64,000 nt of DNA from Ursus arctos (GCF_023065955.2 NW_026622797.1:56975689-57039688); one strand, 5' to 3'. Counted from the first letter of the stretch, positions 1-12,194 are shown. Made by a program: numbers and translations. The notes: generated by a model not told the origin, from the sequence alone.

Positions 1-17
1 ATTAACTTATTGTTTTT

Positions 18-31
18 TTTTTTAAAGATTT

Positions 32-74
<43 letters not shown>

Positions 75-245
75 TTTGTCAGAGATAGAGACAGCCAGAG
101 AGAGAGGGAATACAAGCAGGGGAAGTGGGAGACGAAGAAGCAGGTTCCCAGCAGAGGAGCCCGATGTGGCACTCGATTCCAGGACTCTGGGATCACGCCC
201 TGAGCCGAAGGCAGACAGTTAACGACGAAGCCACCCAGGCGCCCC
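18..245 (-). mobile_element. CAN-SINE (SINEC), minus strand
   Basis: Carnivoran tRNA-Lys-derived SINE read in reverse. The A-tail and its TTTA repeats (about 33-77) come first, the pyrimidine-rich body follows, and the tRNA-like head ends at GGCGCCCC near 245. Similar flanks AACTTATTGTTT (from about 4) and AACTTACTGTTT (from about 247) look like the target-site duplication. It encodes no protein; a 70-codon open frame across it is only repeat sequence. Confidence 0.93.
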
Positions 246-267
246 TAACTTACTGTTTCTTATACAA

Positions 268-392
268 GGCAGCTATTCCTACTTTCTAGATAGGAAATTG
301 AGACACAGAAAGGTTAAGTAACTTTTGCCCAAGGTTATACAGCCAGTAAGGCCTGGAGCCAAAAGTCTAACCCAAGGAAGTCAGGTTTAAAC
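268..392 (-). repeat. MIR fragment
   Basis: The stretch GAAATTGAGACACAGAAAGG followed by TTAAGTAACTTTTGCCCAAGG and a degraded continuation is the reverse complement of the MIR core (recalled consensus GAGGCACAGAGAGGTTAAGTAACTTGCC). This is an ancient tRNA-derived SINE shared across mammals. Confidence 0.8.
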
Positions 393-412
393 TCATCATT
401 ATAGCCATAACA

Positions 413-541
413 ATGTGTGTGTGTGTGTATTTATAAAATATAGATGATAGATAGATAGATGATAGATAGATAGATAGATAGATAGATGATAGATAGATAG
501 ATGATAGATAGATGATAGATAGATATAGATATATATATATA
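413..541. repeat. Compound microsatellite (TG)n, (GATA)n with GATGATA interruptions, (TA)n
   Basis: A short TG run (about 413-428) is followed by GATA tetranucleotides regularly broken by GATGATA units (about 443-530) and a TA tail (about 527-541). Such a tract is expected to vary in length between individuals. Confidence 0.95.
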
Positions 542-559
542 AAACATATATGTGTTCCT

Positions 560-2927
560 AAGTGATCATCTTAGACTGATTTTTATTAATTTTTCAATTT
601 TTGACAATATTGATTCCCTAGGATGAAAAATTAGCAAAATTTACCACACAAAATACAAATGCATGCACTCACACACAATTTCTTCCCCACCTTTCCCCAA
701 TATACTTATGATATTTTTGTGAAATTACCATCCAGTTTACACTTTTGTAATAGCTGATCCATTCAGTGGACTTTGATTATATTTTCTTTCTTCTATAGGT
801 TTTGTTTTTAAGATTTTGTTTTGAAGAAAATTCTTGGATCTTGGACATCACACCTTGAAATACTTGATCTGTTTGTTTTGTTAGAATCTCTACAGCAGAT
901 GACACCCCTGTGATATTAATAGGTTTAGATCATCCCTATTTCCCAACCTAAACAGTTTTTAGAAGATTAATTAATTATATATGAAGAAGAAGTTAACCAT
1001 CCAGAATCCCCTACATCATAATTGACACATAAGATGCTGGTAAATAATATAGATTTAACTGAAGGACGACATACATTGCCTTATTTATTTCCTCCCTTTT
1101 ATCAATAGATATTTTATTGCTAAACTTACTAAAATTGAAATGATGCACATTTCCCTGACTAGTGCTGAGCAGGCATCTAGGAAACACTGGAATTTCCACA
1201 ATTCTAGTTTGGAGAATATCCCCACCCCCACCCTCAACGTCACAGGGAGAAGCCCCAGAATGTTTGGAAAGAAAAACTAACAAGCAGTTACCTCCTTTCA
1301 CTTTTACCTCCCCCCAACAAAAAGGCCAAAATTATTTTATAGTTCTTATCAAGCTTTGAAAGTCACAGAAAAACACAAAGAGAATTATGAAGGAAAAGTC
1401 AGATACTTCATTCAAAATTTGTGGATGATAAAACATAAGGAAACATTACATTACTAAATTAGAGGTACATTAAATAATTAAATGTATAGTGTTGTTAAAA
1501 GAATTTCCAAATTTGCTAACTGTACTATTTTAAGTGTACATCATTTGAACTGAGTTTACCTGTTTTGACAAATAAATACATTTTTGAATGCAAATTAATA
1601 ATTATAAAACAAATCTTCAAATTTGTTGAAAAATCCTTTGTAAATAAAGCTCTCCTTGTTTATGCTGCTTATTTCCTTAAAAACTTATGTTTCAAATAAT
1701 GAAAAGTAAACATTTAGCTAGACTGCTTCTTTAATAAATACAAACCCTAAATCAGTGAAGTCTATATTCATAACACCAAATTGAAATCACTACATGGTGT
1801 TAAAATGAAATATTTTAACATGATTACATATCAATATTCAATATTTCTCTTTTCTCAAAATCACATTTCAATTTTCAAATTGAAAAGCAAAACATAAAGT
1901 AAATCTTAAATATGTATTAATAAGAAAGAAATTTGAAAATATATTTCCAATTATGTCAGATTATTAGAATTACAAATTCCAACATTTCCTTTCTAGAGAA
2001 TTGTTTTCTAGACTACATTATTGTAAGTAACTCACCACTGTGGAAAAGTTTGGTAGAATTTAATCTTGTATTCAAAACCCAATCTTCCTGCGGTGCAAGC
2101 TTTGAAAATATTAACATTTCCCCCCCAGTATCAGCTCAACACAGTAAGAGAAAATAAACCACATGGCATAATTCATTCTGTCAGGAAGGAATCCATCAAG
2201 TCATCGTAGACAGCAGAGACTCAGCAATAGGACATGAGTAATAGATCAAGCTCAGGAACCTGCAAATAAGTTTCAAATCATTGTACACATAGCAAATTGG
2301 CATTAAAAAAAAAAAAAGGCAGCAGGTTTCTGACAAATAAGCCATCTACACATGTTTCTGTATCCTCTGTACAGACTAGAACTTTAGATATAAAGAGGGT
2401 AAATTTAACAAAATTATCAAAAAGGGGGGAAAATCAGAGGATTTAATTCAATAAATTTTCAGCAACTAAACAAATAATTTTAAAGTTTGTCATTGTCTCT
2501 GGTTTCCTCAGAACTATCTAAACCTGATCCCTAAAATTAAATAGGTTTCATACACTTCATGAGCAGACACAGGCCAATGCCCAATCCTATATCTAACCTT
2601 AGAGGAGCAGATATATTTTGTGAGGCCGGTACACTTGAGGGAGATACAATTCCAAGTTTAGATCCAGTGACCCAGCAACATAGTTGCAAGACTTCTGGTC
2701 ATTTTGTTGCTCTAGTCCCACCCACTGTCAGGTTCAGTTTTCTTTTTAGATAACAGACTTGGGATCTGGGACACACATCTGAGTGAAGTTGCTCTGCCCT
2801 ACATACAGTGGTTGGGATGTTGACAAGCTCTAATGTACTATGTTGCCAAGGTTCCAGCTTTGCAATAAATGGAAGAGGCAATAGTTCAAATGGCCATTCT
2901 ATGAATTTCATGCAATTACTCTGTGGA
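560..2927. other. Unassigned AT-rich interval
   Basis: I see no gene, no clear transposon ends and no tandem array apart from an A12-type run near 2305-2317. All open frames are under about 100 codons and have no recognisable domains. Confidence 0.5.
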
Positions 2928-2977
<50 letters not shown>

Positions 2978-2978
2978 G
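2928..2978. repeat. Compound microsatellite (TA)n(GA)n
   Basis: About 12 TA units (2928-2952) run directly into about 13 GA units (2952-2978). The same arrangement occurs at 44290-44345. Frames that cross it give low-complexity IY and RE repeats and are not genes. Confidence 0.95.
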
Positions 2979-4277
2979 AATTGTATGTAACTTACCATAA
3001 AACTCATATAAAATGTAAGGATAGATAAAAAATTAACTAAAAAGATATGAATGAGGCCTCTACTCTGGCTATAATGTAATTACACAGTCCAAATTCACCT
3101 TCCTCATGTAAACAATTAGAAAATGGGACAACATACTTAAAATAACTGTTATCAGGTAATAGGCAGCAGAGACTACAAGAAATCTTTAAATATAAAGACA
3201 TGAATGAATTGAAGTAAATATATAGAGAAAGATAAACAATGCAAAAACTGGAGAGGCTGTTTTAATATCAGATGTGGTAGAATTAAGAACAATGATTTTT
3301 ATTTTCTTTAAATGAAGAGTAGCAATGATGAAAACCATACATAACAGAATCTTTGGCATGTACGCAGCTAGTATCCTAGGTCATAGTAAGAAAGAGAGAA
3401 TAAAAAACACTAATAGGAGAGAGGAAATAGGGATAAGGAGAGCATAGGCTATAGAAAGGAATTATAAATATTAGGGGCAATGAGTACCAACTTTCCCAAC
3501 CTCCTCGCTTTCCAGGAAAAGAATTACAGACATGAAATTATTCAAGAATCCCATATAAAAAAATGTCTTTATGTAGATTCCCAGAATCTAAGAAAACTAT
3601 AAAAAGCCTCTAGCCTACCTATAACATGAATTCATAATATGTCTCCCTAGAAAACTATAGGACACACAGAATCTTTTTTCTTAAACAGGAGAAAAATCAA
3701 ATTTAATAAGTGTGTATATGAGGAATCCACATAGTCATGGAAATTCCAAAGGCAGTCAGGCAAAATGATGTATATTTGTCATTCTGAACTAAGGAGAAGG
3801 GGGTAGGGATCTGGGATTTCAGAGGAAAGGAATGAACTTCACAGGATGATAAGAGGAGCAGATGTTTGGCAATTAGATGTTTGACCTACCATACAGATGG
3901 GTCACTCAGACAAAAGTTATCTCTGTTAATAACCTTCACTTTGGGAAAGACCACCCCCCCCCCCCAATTTAGATTCTTCTGTGTAGTGAAGGGAGGGACA
4001 AAACTTTCTCTTGAGCCTGCAAGATTTCAAGTGCTTTCAGCTCAAAATAGACTACATGTCAAAGTGGCATATTCTGGGGGGTGGGACAGGCTCCTGAACC
4101 CTTTCAGTTTCTCCATTAATACCTGCTTGGGAGTAGAACACACAGAATCTCAAATGTACCTCAGATTTTACTTAAAAGACCATACCCATACTAAAGAAAA
4201 ACTGAAAAACCAACATATCAAAAGGTAGAGGATGCCTTTTAAGCTGTGCTTAAACCTACAGTTTTATGTGATCATAT
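2979..4277. other. Unassigned interval upstream of an old L1M
   Basis: Contains a C12 run (3954-3965) and a 120-codon open frame (3866-4228) with no recognisable domain. The A-rich plus-strand text around 3010-3500 resembles decayed L1 leader sequence, but I could not confirm it. No gene is supported. Confidence 0.4.
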
Positions 4278-5462
4278 TAGAAAATAAGGAAGGTCCAAAA
4301 TACATTATTTAAGCTTTCACCTTAACAAGTGAGAAAAAGAGTTCAAATTAAACCCAAAATAAGTAAAGAAAGAAATAATACAAATAAAATCAGAAATCAA
4401 GGAAAGATAAAATGTACAAAAGATAAATTTATTGGACAGAAAACTAATTTTTAAAATATTCAATAAAAATTGACAAACATCTAGCAAGATTAATCAAGAA
4501 AAAAGAAATGGAAGACAAATTATCAATATCAGGGAGAAAAGAGGGGAAATACACTACAGATTCTACAGTCATCAAAAAGGATCATAAAATTATGAACAAC
4601 TTTATGACAATAAATTGATAATTTACATGAAATGGAAAAAATTAATTAAAAGACACAAGTTACCAAAAGTGATATAAGAAAAAGTAAATACTAAATAGCT
4701 TGATATGTATTGAAGAAATAAAAATTATAAAAGCTTGTCACAAAGAAAATCCAGGTCTATCATAATTTAAGGAAAAAAATAATACAAATGTCAAATGAAA
4801 TATTTCAGAAAGAAGACGAAGAGAAATTTTCCAATTCATTTTATAAGGCCAATATTACCCTGACACCAAAAGCAGATAAAATGTTACAAGAAAAGAAATA
4901 TACAAATCAATATCTCTCATAAAATAGAGGCAAAAATCATTTACAAAATTATAGCAATTCAAAATGCAGCAATATATAAACCAAGTGTGGTTTATCTGCA
5001 GAACTAATATTAATTTAAAAATTAAAAATCTGTCAAGGTAATTCACTAAAGGGAAGAACCATATGTATATGCAGTATTTGACATAATTCAACAACCACCC
5101 ATTCATGACAAAATCTCTCAGTAAACTATGGCATCAGTAAAAACCTACAACTAACTCCATACTTAAAGATTAAAGAACAAGACCTCCCTTAAAATCAGGA
5201 ATAAGACAGAGATCTATGCTCACATCACTCTTGTTTAAATTAGTCTCAAGAGCCTAGCTAGTGAAATAACCCAAGAAAAGCAAATAAAATTTATTTGTGT
5301 GTAAATTTAGCAAGTCACATGACACAAAGGCAATACACAGAAATCAATTACATTGTTATCTATTCTGAATTTTTAAAAATTGGAAATCAAAAAATTTTAA
5401 TGCCATACAAAAAATATCAATGACATGAAATCATTTAAAAAATTTAGTAGATCTAGGAGTTA
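4278..5462 (+). mobile_element. Ancient L1M, ORF2 middle portion (left part of the nest)
   Basis: Highly decayed L1 ORF2 DNA. Near 4330-4640 it matches the region of ORF2 that follows the endonuclease (the [18 protein letters not shown] part, seen as GACAAACATCTAGC then AAGATTAATCAAG). Near 4980-5130 it matches the start of the reverse-transcriptase domain (the [16 protein letters not shown] region). Stops occur in all frames. It appears to continue after the inserted younger L1s at about 12195, so it served as target DNA. Subfamily not determined. Confidence 0.75.
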
Positions 5463-5765
5463 CCACATGTGGAATTTAAGAAATAAAACAGAGGAGGATA
5501 GGGGAAGGGAGAAAAAAATAAAACAAGGCAAAATCAGAGAGGGAGACAAACCATAAGAGACCCTTAACCATAGGAAACAAACTGAGGGTTGCTGGAGGGG
5601 AGGTGGGTGGGGGGATGGGGTAAATGGATAACAGGCATTAATGAGGGCACATGATGTAAAGAGCACTGGGTGTTATACACAATTAATGAATCACTGAACT
5701 CTACCTCTGAAACTAATAATATACTATATGTTAATTAATTGAATTTAAATAAAAAAATAAATAAA
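5463..5765 (+). mobile_element. 5'-truncated carnivoran L1, 3' end only
   Basis: Carries only the 3' UTR of the carnivoran L1: GTGGAATTTAAGAAA near 5470, a G-rich stretch near 5590-5620, and the GAGCACTGGGTGTTATAC motif near 5660, ending in an A-rich tail. A perfect 14-bp duplication AGATCTAGGAGTTA flanks it at 5449-5462 and 5766-5779. It is inserted in the old L1M. Confidence 0.93.
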
Positions 5766-5779
5766 AGATCTAGGAGTTA

Positions 5780-7115
5780 ATATAGCGGAAGAATAGGGGG
5801 ACCCTGAGTTTGTCTCATCGCCCAAATAAAACTAGATAGCTATCAAATCATTCTGAACACCCCAGAAATCAATTGGAGAGCTGAGAAAACAATGCCGCAA
5901 GTCTACAAATAGAAAAGCGATCACCATTTGGAAGACAAGAGGTGCAGAGACTTGAATCCTACGTGATATAGCTGAGGATATGGCGGAGGGGAGGGAACCT
6001 GCTTAAGGAGGCTACTATAAAGTATTATAAGCAGTGGAGTGTAAAGTCAGAACTTTTAGAAGTCTGCCCCCCCCCCCGGACAGTGGGGGACGTCCCTGAC
6101 TTAAAGGTACTTAGGTGGTGAGGCGGGGCAGAATCCCAGGTGCGACAATGTGGTCTGAGGATCCCTAGGGTTGCAGAAAGAATGGGAGGTGCCTTAGTGC
6201 AGCAGAGTTCCCACAAAGGAGTGGGGAATCCAGCTAAGAACAGTGAACCTAGGTGCCAGCTTTCTGTTCTGTGTTGCCATAAACTATGAACCAATTTGCT
6301 GTCCTTCGATTACTTTCCTGAGAGGGGTCCAGCAAAAGGCAGAACTATGGGGAGATCACCCTCAGGAGGAAGAGTGTGGGTCCACATTGTAGGCATCTTT
6401 AAAATTTGGAGTTTTGAAATTCAGTCACATGCCTGAGATAAAAATGCTCAGTCACAGGTTGGGTGAACACAGAATTTTGACAGAAACTGGGGAAACAAGA
6501 ATGACTGACTGCTTTTCTGTAAAGGCTCACTGAAGAGTGGGGGGTGTGAATTTCCAGCTCCAGGGCTAGAGAGTGGGATGCAGCCATAGTCATCCTGCCC
6601 ATCAGAGCTGAAAGCCTCCAGGGAGCAAAAGAGAGCCACCTAGTGGAGTCCGGAGCCGCTTAAGTGAGCCTGGCCACCCTGCGCACTGGAGGCACATTTC
6701 CACTAGGGCAAGTCCACCTGAGATTCAGTACAACAGGCTCCTCCTCCCAAAGGCCAGAACAGACTTGGTTCACACCAAGTTTACTGATCACAGAAGGCTG
6801 CAAAGCTTCAGCTCTTGGGAAAAACAGTATACAGCATTCCTTTTTTATTTTAATTTTTATATATACTTTATGTATTTTTTATTTTTTAAAAAATTTTTGG
6901 TACCTTTCATTTTATTATATATATATACAAGTTTATATATATTATAAATATATATAAAATATATATATATATTTTTTTTCTTTCTGATTTTGGGATCTAG
7001 TTTCTTTTAACAAGGAGACCAAAACATACCCAGGATCTAGGTTTTTGTTTTGTTGTTGTTGTTACTGTTGTTTCTGTTTTTTTTTTTTTTCTTTCTTCTG
7101 TCTTTTCTGGACAAA
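5780..7115 (+). promoter_or_regulatory. L1 5' UTR (decayed)
   Basis: Leader of the L1 above. It resembles the carnivoran L1 start (a GCGGAAGAATAGGGGGACC-like opening near 5786) and the phrase AACTAGATAGCTATCAAATC near 5832. It contains a C12 run (6066-6077) and an AT-rich tract with TA repeats (about 6885-6975). L1 leaders contain an internal RNA polymerase II promoter; whether this decayed one works cannot be seen from the sequence. Confidence 0.7.
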
Positions 7116-8184
7116 ATGACAAAATGGGAAATTCACCCCAAAAGAAAGAACAGGAGGTAGTACTCACAGCCAGGGATTTAATCAATACAGATATAAGTAA
7201 GATGTCTGAACTAGAATTTAAAACGATTATAAAGATACTAGCTGGGCTTGAAAAAAGCATAGAAGACACTACAAATTCCCTCACTTTAGAGATAAAAGAA
7301 CTAAAATCTAATCAGGCTGAAATTAAGAATGCTATGACTGAGATAGCATAAAAACAAGGATGGACAAAGCAGAAGAGTGAATCAGTGTTAGAGAAGATAA
7401 AATTATGGAAAATAAGGACACTGAAAAGAAGAAGGAAAGAAAAATTTAGATTATGAAGGTAGACTTAGGGAACACAACAATTCCATAAAGTGAAATAGTA
7501 TCCATGTTAGAGGAGTCCCAGAAGATGAAGAGCAGGAAAAAGGGGCAGGAGGCTTACTTGAACAAATTATAGCTGAGGGGGCGCCTGGATGGCACAGCAG
7601 TTAAGCATCTGCCTTTGGCTCAGGGCGTGATCCCGGCATTATGGGATCGAGCCCCACATCAGGCTCCTCCGCTATGAGCCTGCTTCTTCCTCTCCCACTC
7701 CCCTTGCTTCTGTTCCCTCTCTCGCTGGCTGTCTCTATCTCTGTCAAATAAATAAATAAAATCTTTTAAAAAAAAATTATAGCTGAGAACTTCCCCAGTC
7801 TGGGGAAGGAAGTCCAAGAGCCACAGAGAACTCCCCTCAAAATCAATAAAAATAGGTCAACACCTTCACATATTATGTTGAAACTTACAAATTACAAAGA
7901 TACAGAGAAAATCCTGAAATCAGTTTGGGACAAGAGGTACTTAACCTACAAGGGTAGACACATAAGGCTGGCAACAGACCTGTCCACAGAGACATGGCAG
8001 CCTAGAAAGCACTGGCATGATATATTCAACATGCTAACCAGGAAAAATATGTAGCCAAGAATACTTTATCCAGCAAGGCTGTCATTCAGAATAGAAGGAG
8101 AAATAAAGAGTTTCCAAAACAAAACCTAGAGGAAATTGTGTACACTAAATAGCCCTGAAAGAAATATTAAAGGGGAGCCTTTGA
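7116..8184 (+). pseudogene. L1 ORF1 relic, split by a SINE
   Basis: Remains of the L1 RNA-binding chaperone (ORF1p). An ATG at 7116 loses frame almost at once; the readable coding frame is the one entered at 7124 (starting MGNSPQKKEQE), which shows the coiled-coil-like N-terminal part for about 75 residues before a stop at 7349-7351. A CAN-SINE interrupts the middle (7578-7773, duplication AAATTATAGCTGAG). The C-terminal portion near 8050-8180 still shows the conserved segment around the motif seen as ILYPARLSF in related copies, ending with TGA at 8182-8184. Several frameshifts and stops are present, so no functional protein is expected. Confidence 0.85.
7578..7773 (+). mobile_element. CAN-SINE inside L1 ORF1
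   Basis: Plus-strand SINE starting GGGGCGCCTGGATGGC and ending in TAAATAAATAAAATC plus an A-run. A perfect 14-bp duplication AAATTATAGCTGAG lies at 7564-7577 and 7774-7787. The insertion is younger than the L1 it interrupts. Confidence 0.97.
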
Positions 8185-11125
8185 GTGGAGAGAGAGACCA
8201 AAAGTAACAAAGACCAGAAAGGAACAGAGACAATCTACAAGAACAGCGACTATACAGGTAATACAATGGCACTAAATTCATATCTTTCAATAATTATGCT
8301 TAATGTAAATGGACTAAATGTTCCAATCAAAAGACATAAGGTATCAGAATGGATAAAAAAAAACAAGACCCACAGATATGCTGTTTACAAGAGACTCATT
8401 TGAGACCCAAAGACACCTCCAGACTGAAAGTGAGGGGCTAGAGAACAAAATATCATGTTGATGGACATCAAAAGAAAGCTGGAGTAGCCATAGTAATATC
8501 CTACAAACTAGATGTTAAACCAAAGACTATAACAAGAGATGAAGAGGGACACTGTATCATAATAAAGGGGTCTATACAACAAGAAGATCTAACAATTGTA
8601 AATATTTATGCCCCCAACTTGGGAGCACCCAAATATATAAAACAATTAATAACAAACATAAAGGAACTCATTTATAATAATACAATAATAATAGGGGACT
8701 TTTAACACCCCACTGACAGCAATGGACAGATCATCTAAGCAGAAGTTCACCAAGGAAACAAGGGCTTTGAATGATATACTGGACCAGATGGACTTCACAG
8801 ATATATTCAGAGCATTTCATCCTAAAGCAACAGAATACATATTCTTTCTGAGTGCCCATGGAACATTCTCCAGAATAGATCACATACTGGGTCACAAATC
8901 AAGTCTCAACCAGTAAAAAAAGATTGAGATCTTATCATGCATATTTTCAGACCACAATGGTATGAAACTTGAAGTCAACCAGCGGAAAAAATTTGGAAGG
9001 ACCACAGATATGTGGAGGTTAAAGAAAATCCTACTAAAGAATGAATGGGTAAAACAGGAAATTAAAGAAGAATTTTAAAAAATACATGGAAGCAAACGAA
9101 AATGAAACATGATAGTTCAAAGTCTTTGGAATGCAGCAAGGGAAGTCCTAAGAAGGAAGTATATAGCAACACAGGCCTTCCTCAAGAAGCAAGAAAAGTC
9201 TCAAATACACAACTGATTGTTACACCTACAGGAGCTGGGAAAAGAACAGCAAATAAAGCCTAAATCCAGCAGGAGAAGAGAAATAATAAAGATTAGAGCA
9301 GAAATCAATGATGTGGAAATCAAAAAAACATTAGAACAGATCGATGAAACTAGGAGCTGGTTCTTTGAAAGAATTAACAAGATTGAAACACCGCTAGCCA
9401 GACTTATCAAAAAGAAAATAATAAGGACCCAAATAAATAAAATCATGAATGAAAGAGGACAGATGACAACCAACACCAAAGAAATACAAACAATTACAAG
9501 AGAATATTATGAGCAATAATATGCCAACAAATTAGGCAATCTGGAAGAAATGGATGCATTCCTAGAAACATATAAACTACCAAAACTGAACCAGGAAGAA
9601 ATGGAAAACTTGAACAGACCTATAACCAGCAAGGAAATTGAATCAGTAATAAAAAAATCAGCCCCCCCAAAAAAGATTCCAGGGCCAGAGGATTTCCCAG
9701 AGGAATTCTACCAAACATTTAAAGAAGAATTAATACCTATTCTTCTGAAACTGTTCCAAAAACTAGAAATGGAAGGAAAACTTCCACAGTCAACCTATGA
9801 GGCCAGCATTACCTTGATCTTAAAATCAAACAAAGACCCCAGTAAAAAGGAGAATTACAGCCCAATATCCCTGATGAACATGGATGCAAAAATTATCACC
9901 AAGATACTACTTAATAGGATCCAACAGTACATTAAAAGATTATTCACCACGACCAAGTGGGATTCATTCCTGGGCTCCAGGGGTGGTTCAACATCTGCAA
10001 ATCAATCAGTGTGATATACCACATTAGTAAAAGAAAGGATAAGAACCACATGATCCTCTCAATAGATGCAGAAAAAGTTTTGACAAGATACAATTGCATC
10101 AAAACCCATAAGATACCTAGGAACAAATCTATTCAAAGAGGTAAAAGATCTGTATTCTGAAAACTATAGAACACTTATAAAAGAAATTGAGGAAGACACA
10201 AAGAAATGGAAAAATGTTCCGTGCTCATGGATTGGAAGAACAAATATTGTTAAAATGTCTATGCTACCCAAAGCAATCTACACACTCAATGCAAACCCTA
10301 TCAAAATACCATCAGCATTTTTTCACAGAGCTGGAACAAACAATTCTAAAATTTGTATGGAACCAGAAAAGACCCCAAATAGTCAAAGGAATGTTGAAAA
10401 AGAAAACCAAAGTTGGTGGCATCACAATTCTGGACTTCAAGCTCTATACAAAGCTGTAATTATCAAGACAGTATGGTACTGGCACAAAAACAGAAACAAA
10501 GATCAATGGAACAGAATAGAGAACCCAGAAATGGACAGTAAACTCTATGGTCAACTAATCTTCAACAACACAGGAAAGAATATCCAATGGAAAAAAGTCT
10601 CTTCCACAAATGGTGTTGGGAAAATTGGACAGCCACATGCAGAAGAATGAAACTGGACCACATTCTTATACCATACACAAAAATAAATTCAAAATGGATG
10701 AAAGACCTAAATGTGAGACGGGATTCCATCAAAATCCTAGAAGAGAACACAGGCAGAAACCCTTTGACCTCAGTCGCAGCAACCTCTTTGACCTCGACTG
10801 CAGCAACTTCTTCCTAGACAGGTCTCCAAAGGCAAGGGAAATAAAAGCAAAAATGAACTATTGGGACTTAATCAAGATAAAAATCTGTTGCATAGCAAAT
10901 GAAATAATCAACAAAACTAAAAGGCAACCAACAGAATGGGAGAAGATATTTGCAAATGACATGTCTGATAAAGGGCTAGAATCCAAAACCTATAAAGAAC
11001 GTATCAAATTCAACACCCAAAAAACAAAACAAAACAAAAATGCAGTCAAGAAATGGGCAGAAGACATGAACAGACATCTCTCCAAAGACATACAAATGGC
11101 TAAGAGATGCATGAAAAAAATTCTC

Positions 11126-11307
11126 AGGGGCACTTGGGTGGCTCAGTTCATTAAGCATCTGCCTTCGGCTCAGGTCATGATCCCAGGATCTTGGGATCAA
11201 GCCCCACATCCAGCTCCCTACTCAATGGGGAGCCTGCTTCTTCCTCTCCCCTGCCCTTTCCCCTGCTTTCTATCTCTCTCTCATAAATAAATAAAATGCT
11301 TAAAAAA
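11126..11307 (+). mobile_element. CAN-SINE inside L1 ORF2
   Basis: Plus-strand SINE with head GGGGCACTTGGGTGGCTCAG and tail ATAAATAAATAAAATGC. An 11-bp duplication ATGAAAAAAAT lies at 11111-11121 and 11308-11318. Its sequence resembles the older SINE type more than the copy at 63671. Confidence 0.93.
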
Positions 11308-11696
11308 ATGAAAAAAATGGTCAACGTCACTTGGCATCAGGGAAATACAAATCAAAACCACAAGGAGATATCACCTCATACTGGTCAGCATGGCTAAAAT
11401 CAACAACTCTGGAAACAACAGACGTTGGTGAAGATGTGGAGAAAGGGGAGCTCTCTTACACTGTTGGTGGGAATGCAAACTGGTGCAGCCACTCTGAAAA
11501 ACAGTATGGAGGTTCCTCAAAAAAGTTAAAATAGAACTACCAGCAATTGTACTACTAGGTATTTATCCAAAGGATACAAAAGGAGTGATTTGAAGGGGCA
11601 CATGCACCCCAATGTTTACAGCAGCAATGTCCATAATAGCCAAAATATGGAAAGAACCCAGATGTCCATCAACAGATGAATGGATAAAGAAGATGT

Positions 11697-11698
<2 letters not shown>

Positions 11699-11756
<58 letters not shown>
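11699..11756. repeat. (TA)29 microsatellite in L1 ORF2
   Basis: A pure TA run at the point where intact carnivoran L1 ORF2 has a short ATATATA stretch followed by AATGGAATA. The tract probably grew from that seed after insertion. Confidence 0.97.
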
Positions 11757-11758
<2 letters not shown>

Positions 11759-12194
11759 GGAATAGTACTCAGCCATCAAAAGAATGAAATCTTGCCATTT
11801 TCAATGACATGGATGAACCTAGAGGGTATTATGTTAAGCAAAATAAGTCAGCCAGAGAAAGACAAATCATATGTGGAATTTAAGAAACAAAACAGTTGAA
11901 AAGAGAGGAAGGGAAGGAAAAAAGAAAGTAAAAAAATAGGGAGGGAGGCAAACCATAAGGGACTCTTAACTATAGAAACAAACTGAGGGTTGCTGGGGAG
12001 AAATGGGTAGGGGAATGGGGTAATTGGTGATGGGCATTAAGGAGGGCAGTTGATGTAGTGAGCATTGGGTGTTATATGCAACTGATGAATCACTAAATTC
12101 TACCCCTGAAACTAAAAATGTACTACATGTTAACTAAGTTGAATTTAAATAAAGAATTTTTTAATTTTTAAATAAATAAATAATTTAATAAAAC

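Larger units (their letters stand above)
8266..11899 (+). pseudogene. L1 ORF2 relic, reverse-transcriptase core deleted
   Basis: Remains of the L1 endonuclease/reverse transcriptase. An ATG at 8266 opens a frame starting MALNSYLSIIML; it shifts near 8380, where the conserved QETH segment moves to another frame. The endonuclease segment ending in SRIDHILGHK is readable at 8722-8916. The post-endonuclease region is at 9217-9519 and the start of the RT domain at 9550-10014. At about 10091 the sequence jumps from the DKIQ region straight to the region after the catalytic box, so the FADD motif is missing. The C-terminal part follows, carrying a SINE (11126-11307) and (TA)29. Confidence 0.88.
5780..12194 (+). 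mobile_element. Near full-length, inactive carnivoran L1
   Basis: Complete-order LINE-1: 5' UTR (about 5780-7115), ORF1 relic (7116-8184), spacer, ORF2 relic (8266-11899), 3' UTR with the GGTGTTATATGC motif near 12068 and an A-rich tail to about 12194. The 5' end lies directly against the second target duplication of the 5463-5765 insertion, so the exact first base is uncertain. Two SINEs (7578-7773 and 11126-11307) and a (TA)29 expansion interrupt it, and the reverse-transcriptase core is deleted near 10091. It cannot mobilise itself. Confidence 0.9.

Noticed and set aside
10..222. 70-codon frame with FIYL repeats
   Set aside because: Translation of the reversed SINE tail and body; the same type of frame recurs in other minus-strand SINEs such as 58321-58503.
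443..541. GATA tract as a GATA-factor regulatory cluster
   Set aside because: The pattern is that of slippage in a microsatellite; nothing else suggests regulation.
3866..4228. 120-codon plus-strand frame
   Set aside because: No recognisable domain, contains a C12 run and sits next to decayed L1; likely chance.
6885..6975. AT-rich run as a replication origin or matrix attachment region
   Set aside because: It lies in the decayed L1 leader, and base composition alone is not evidence for either.
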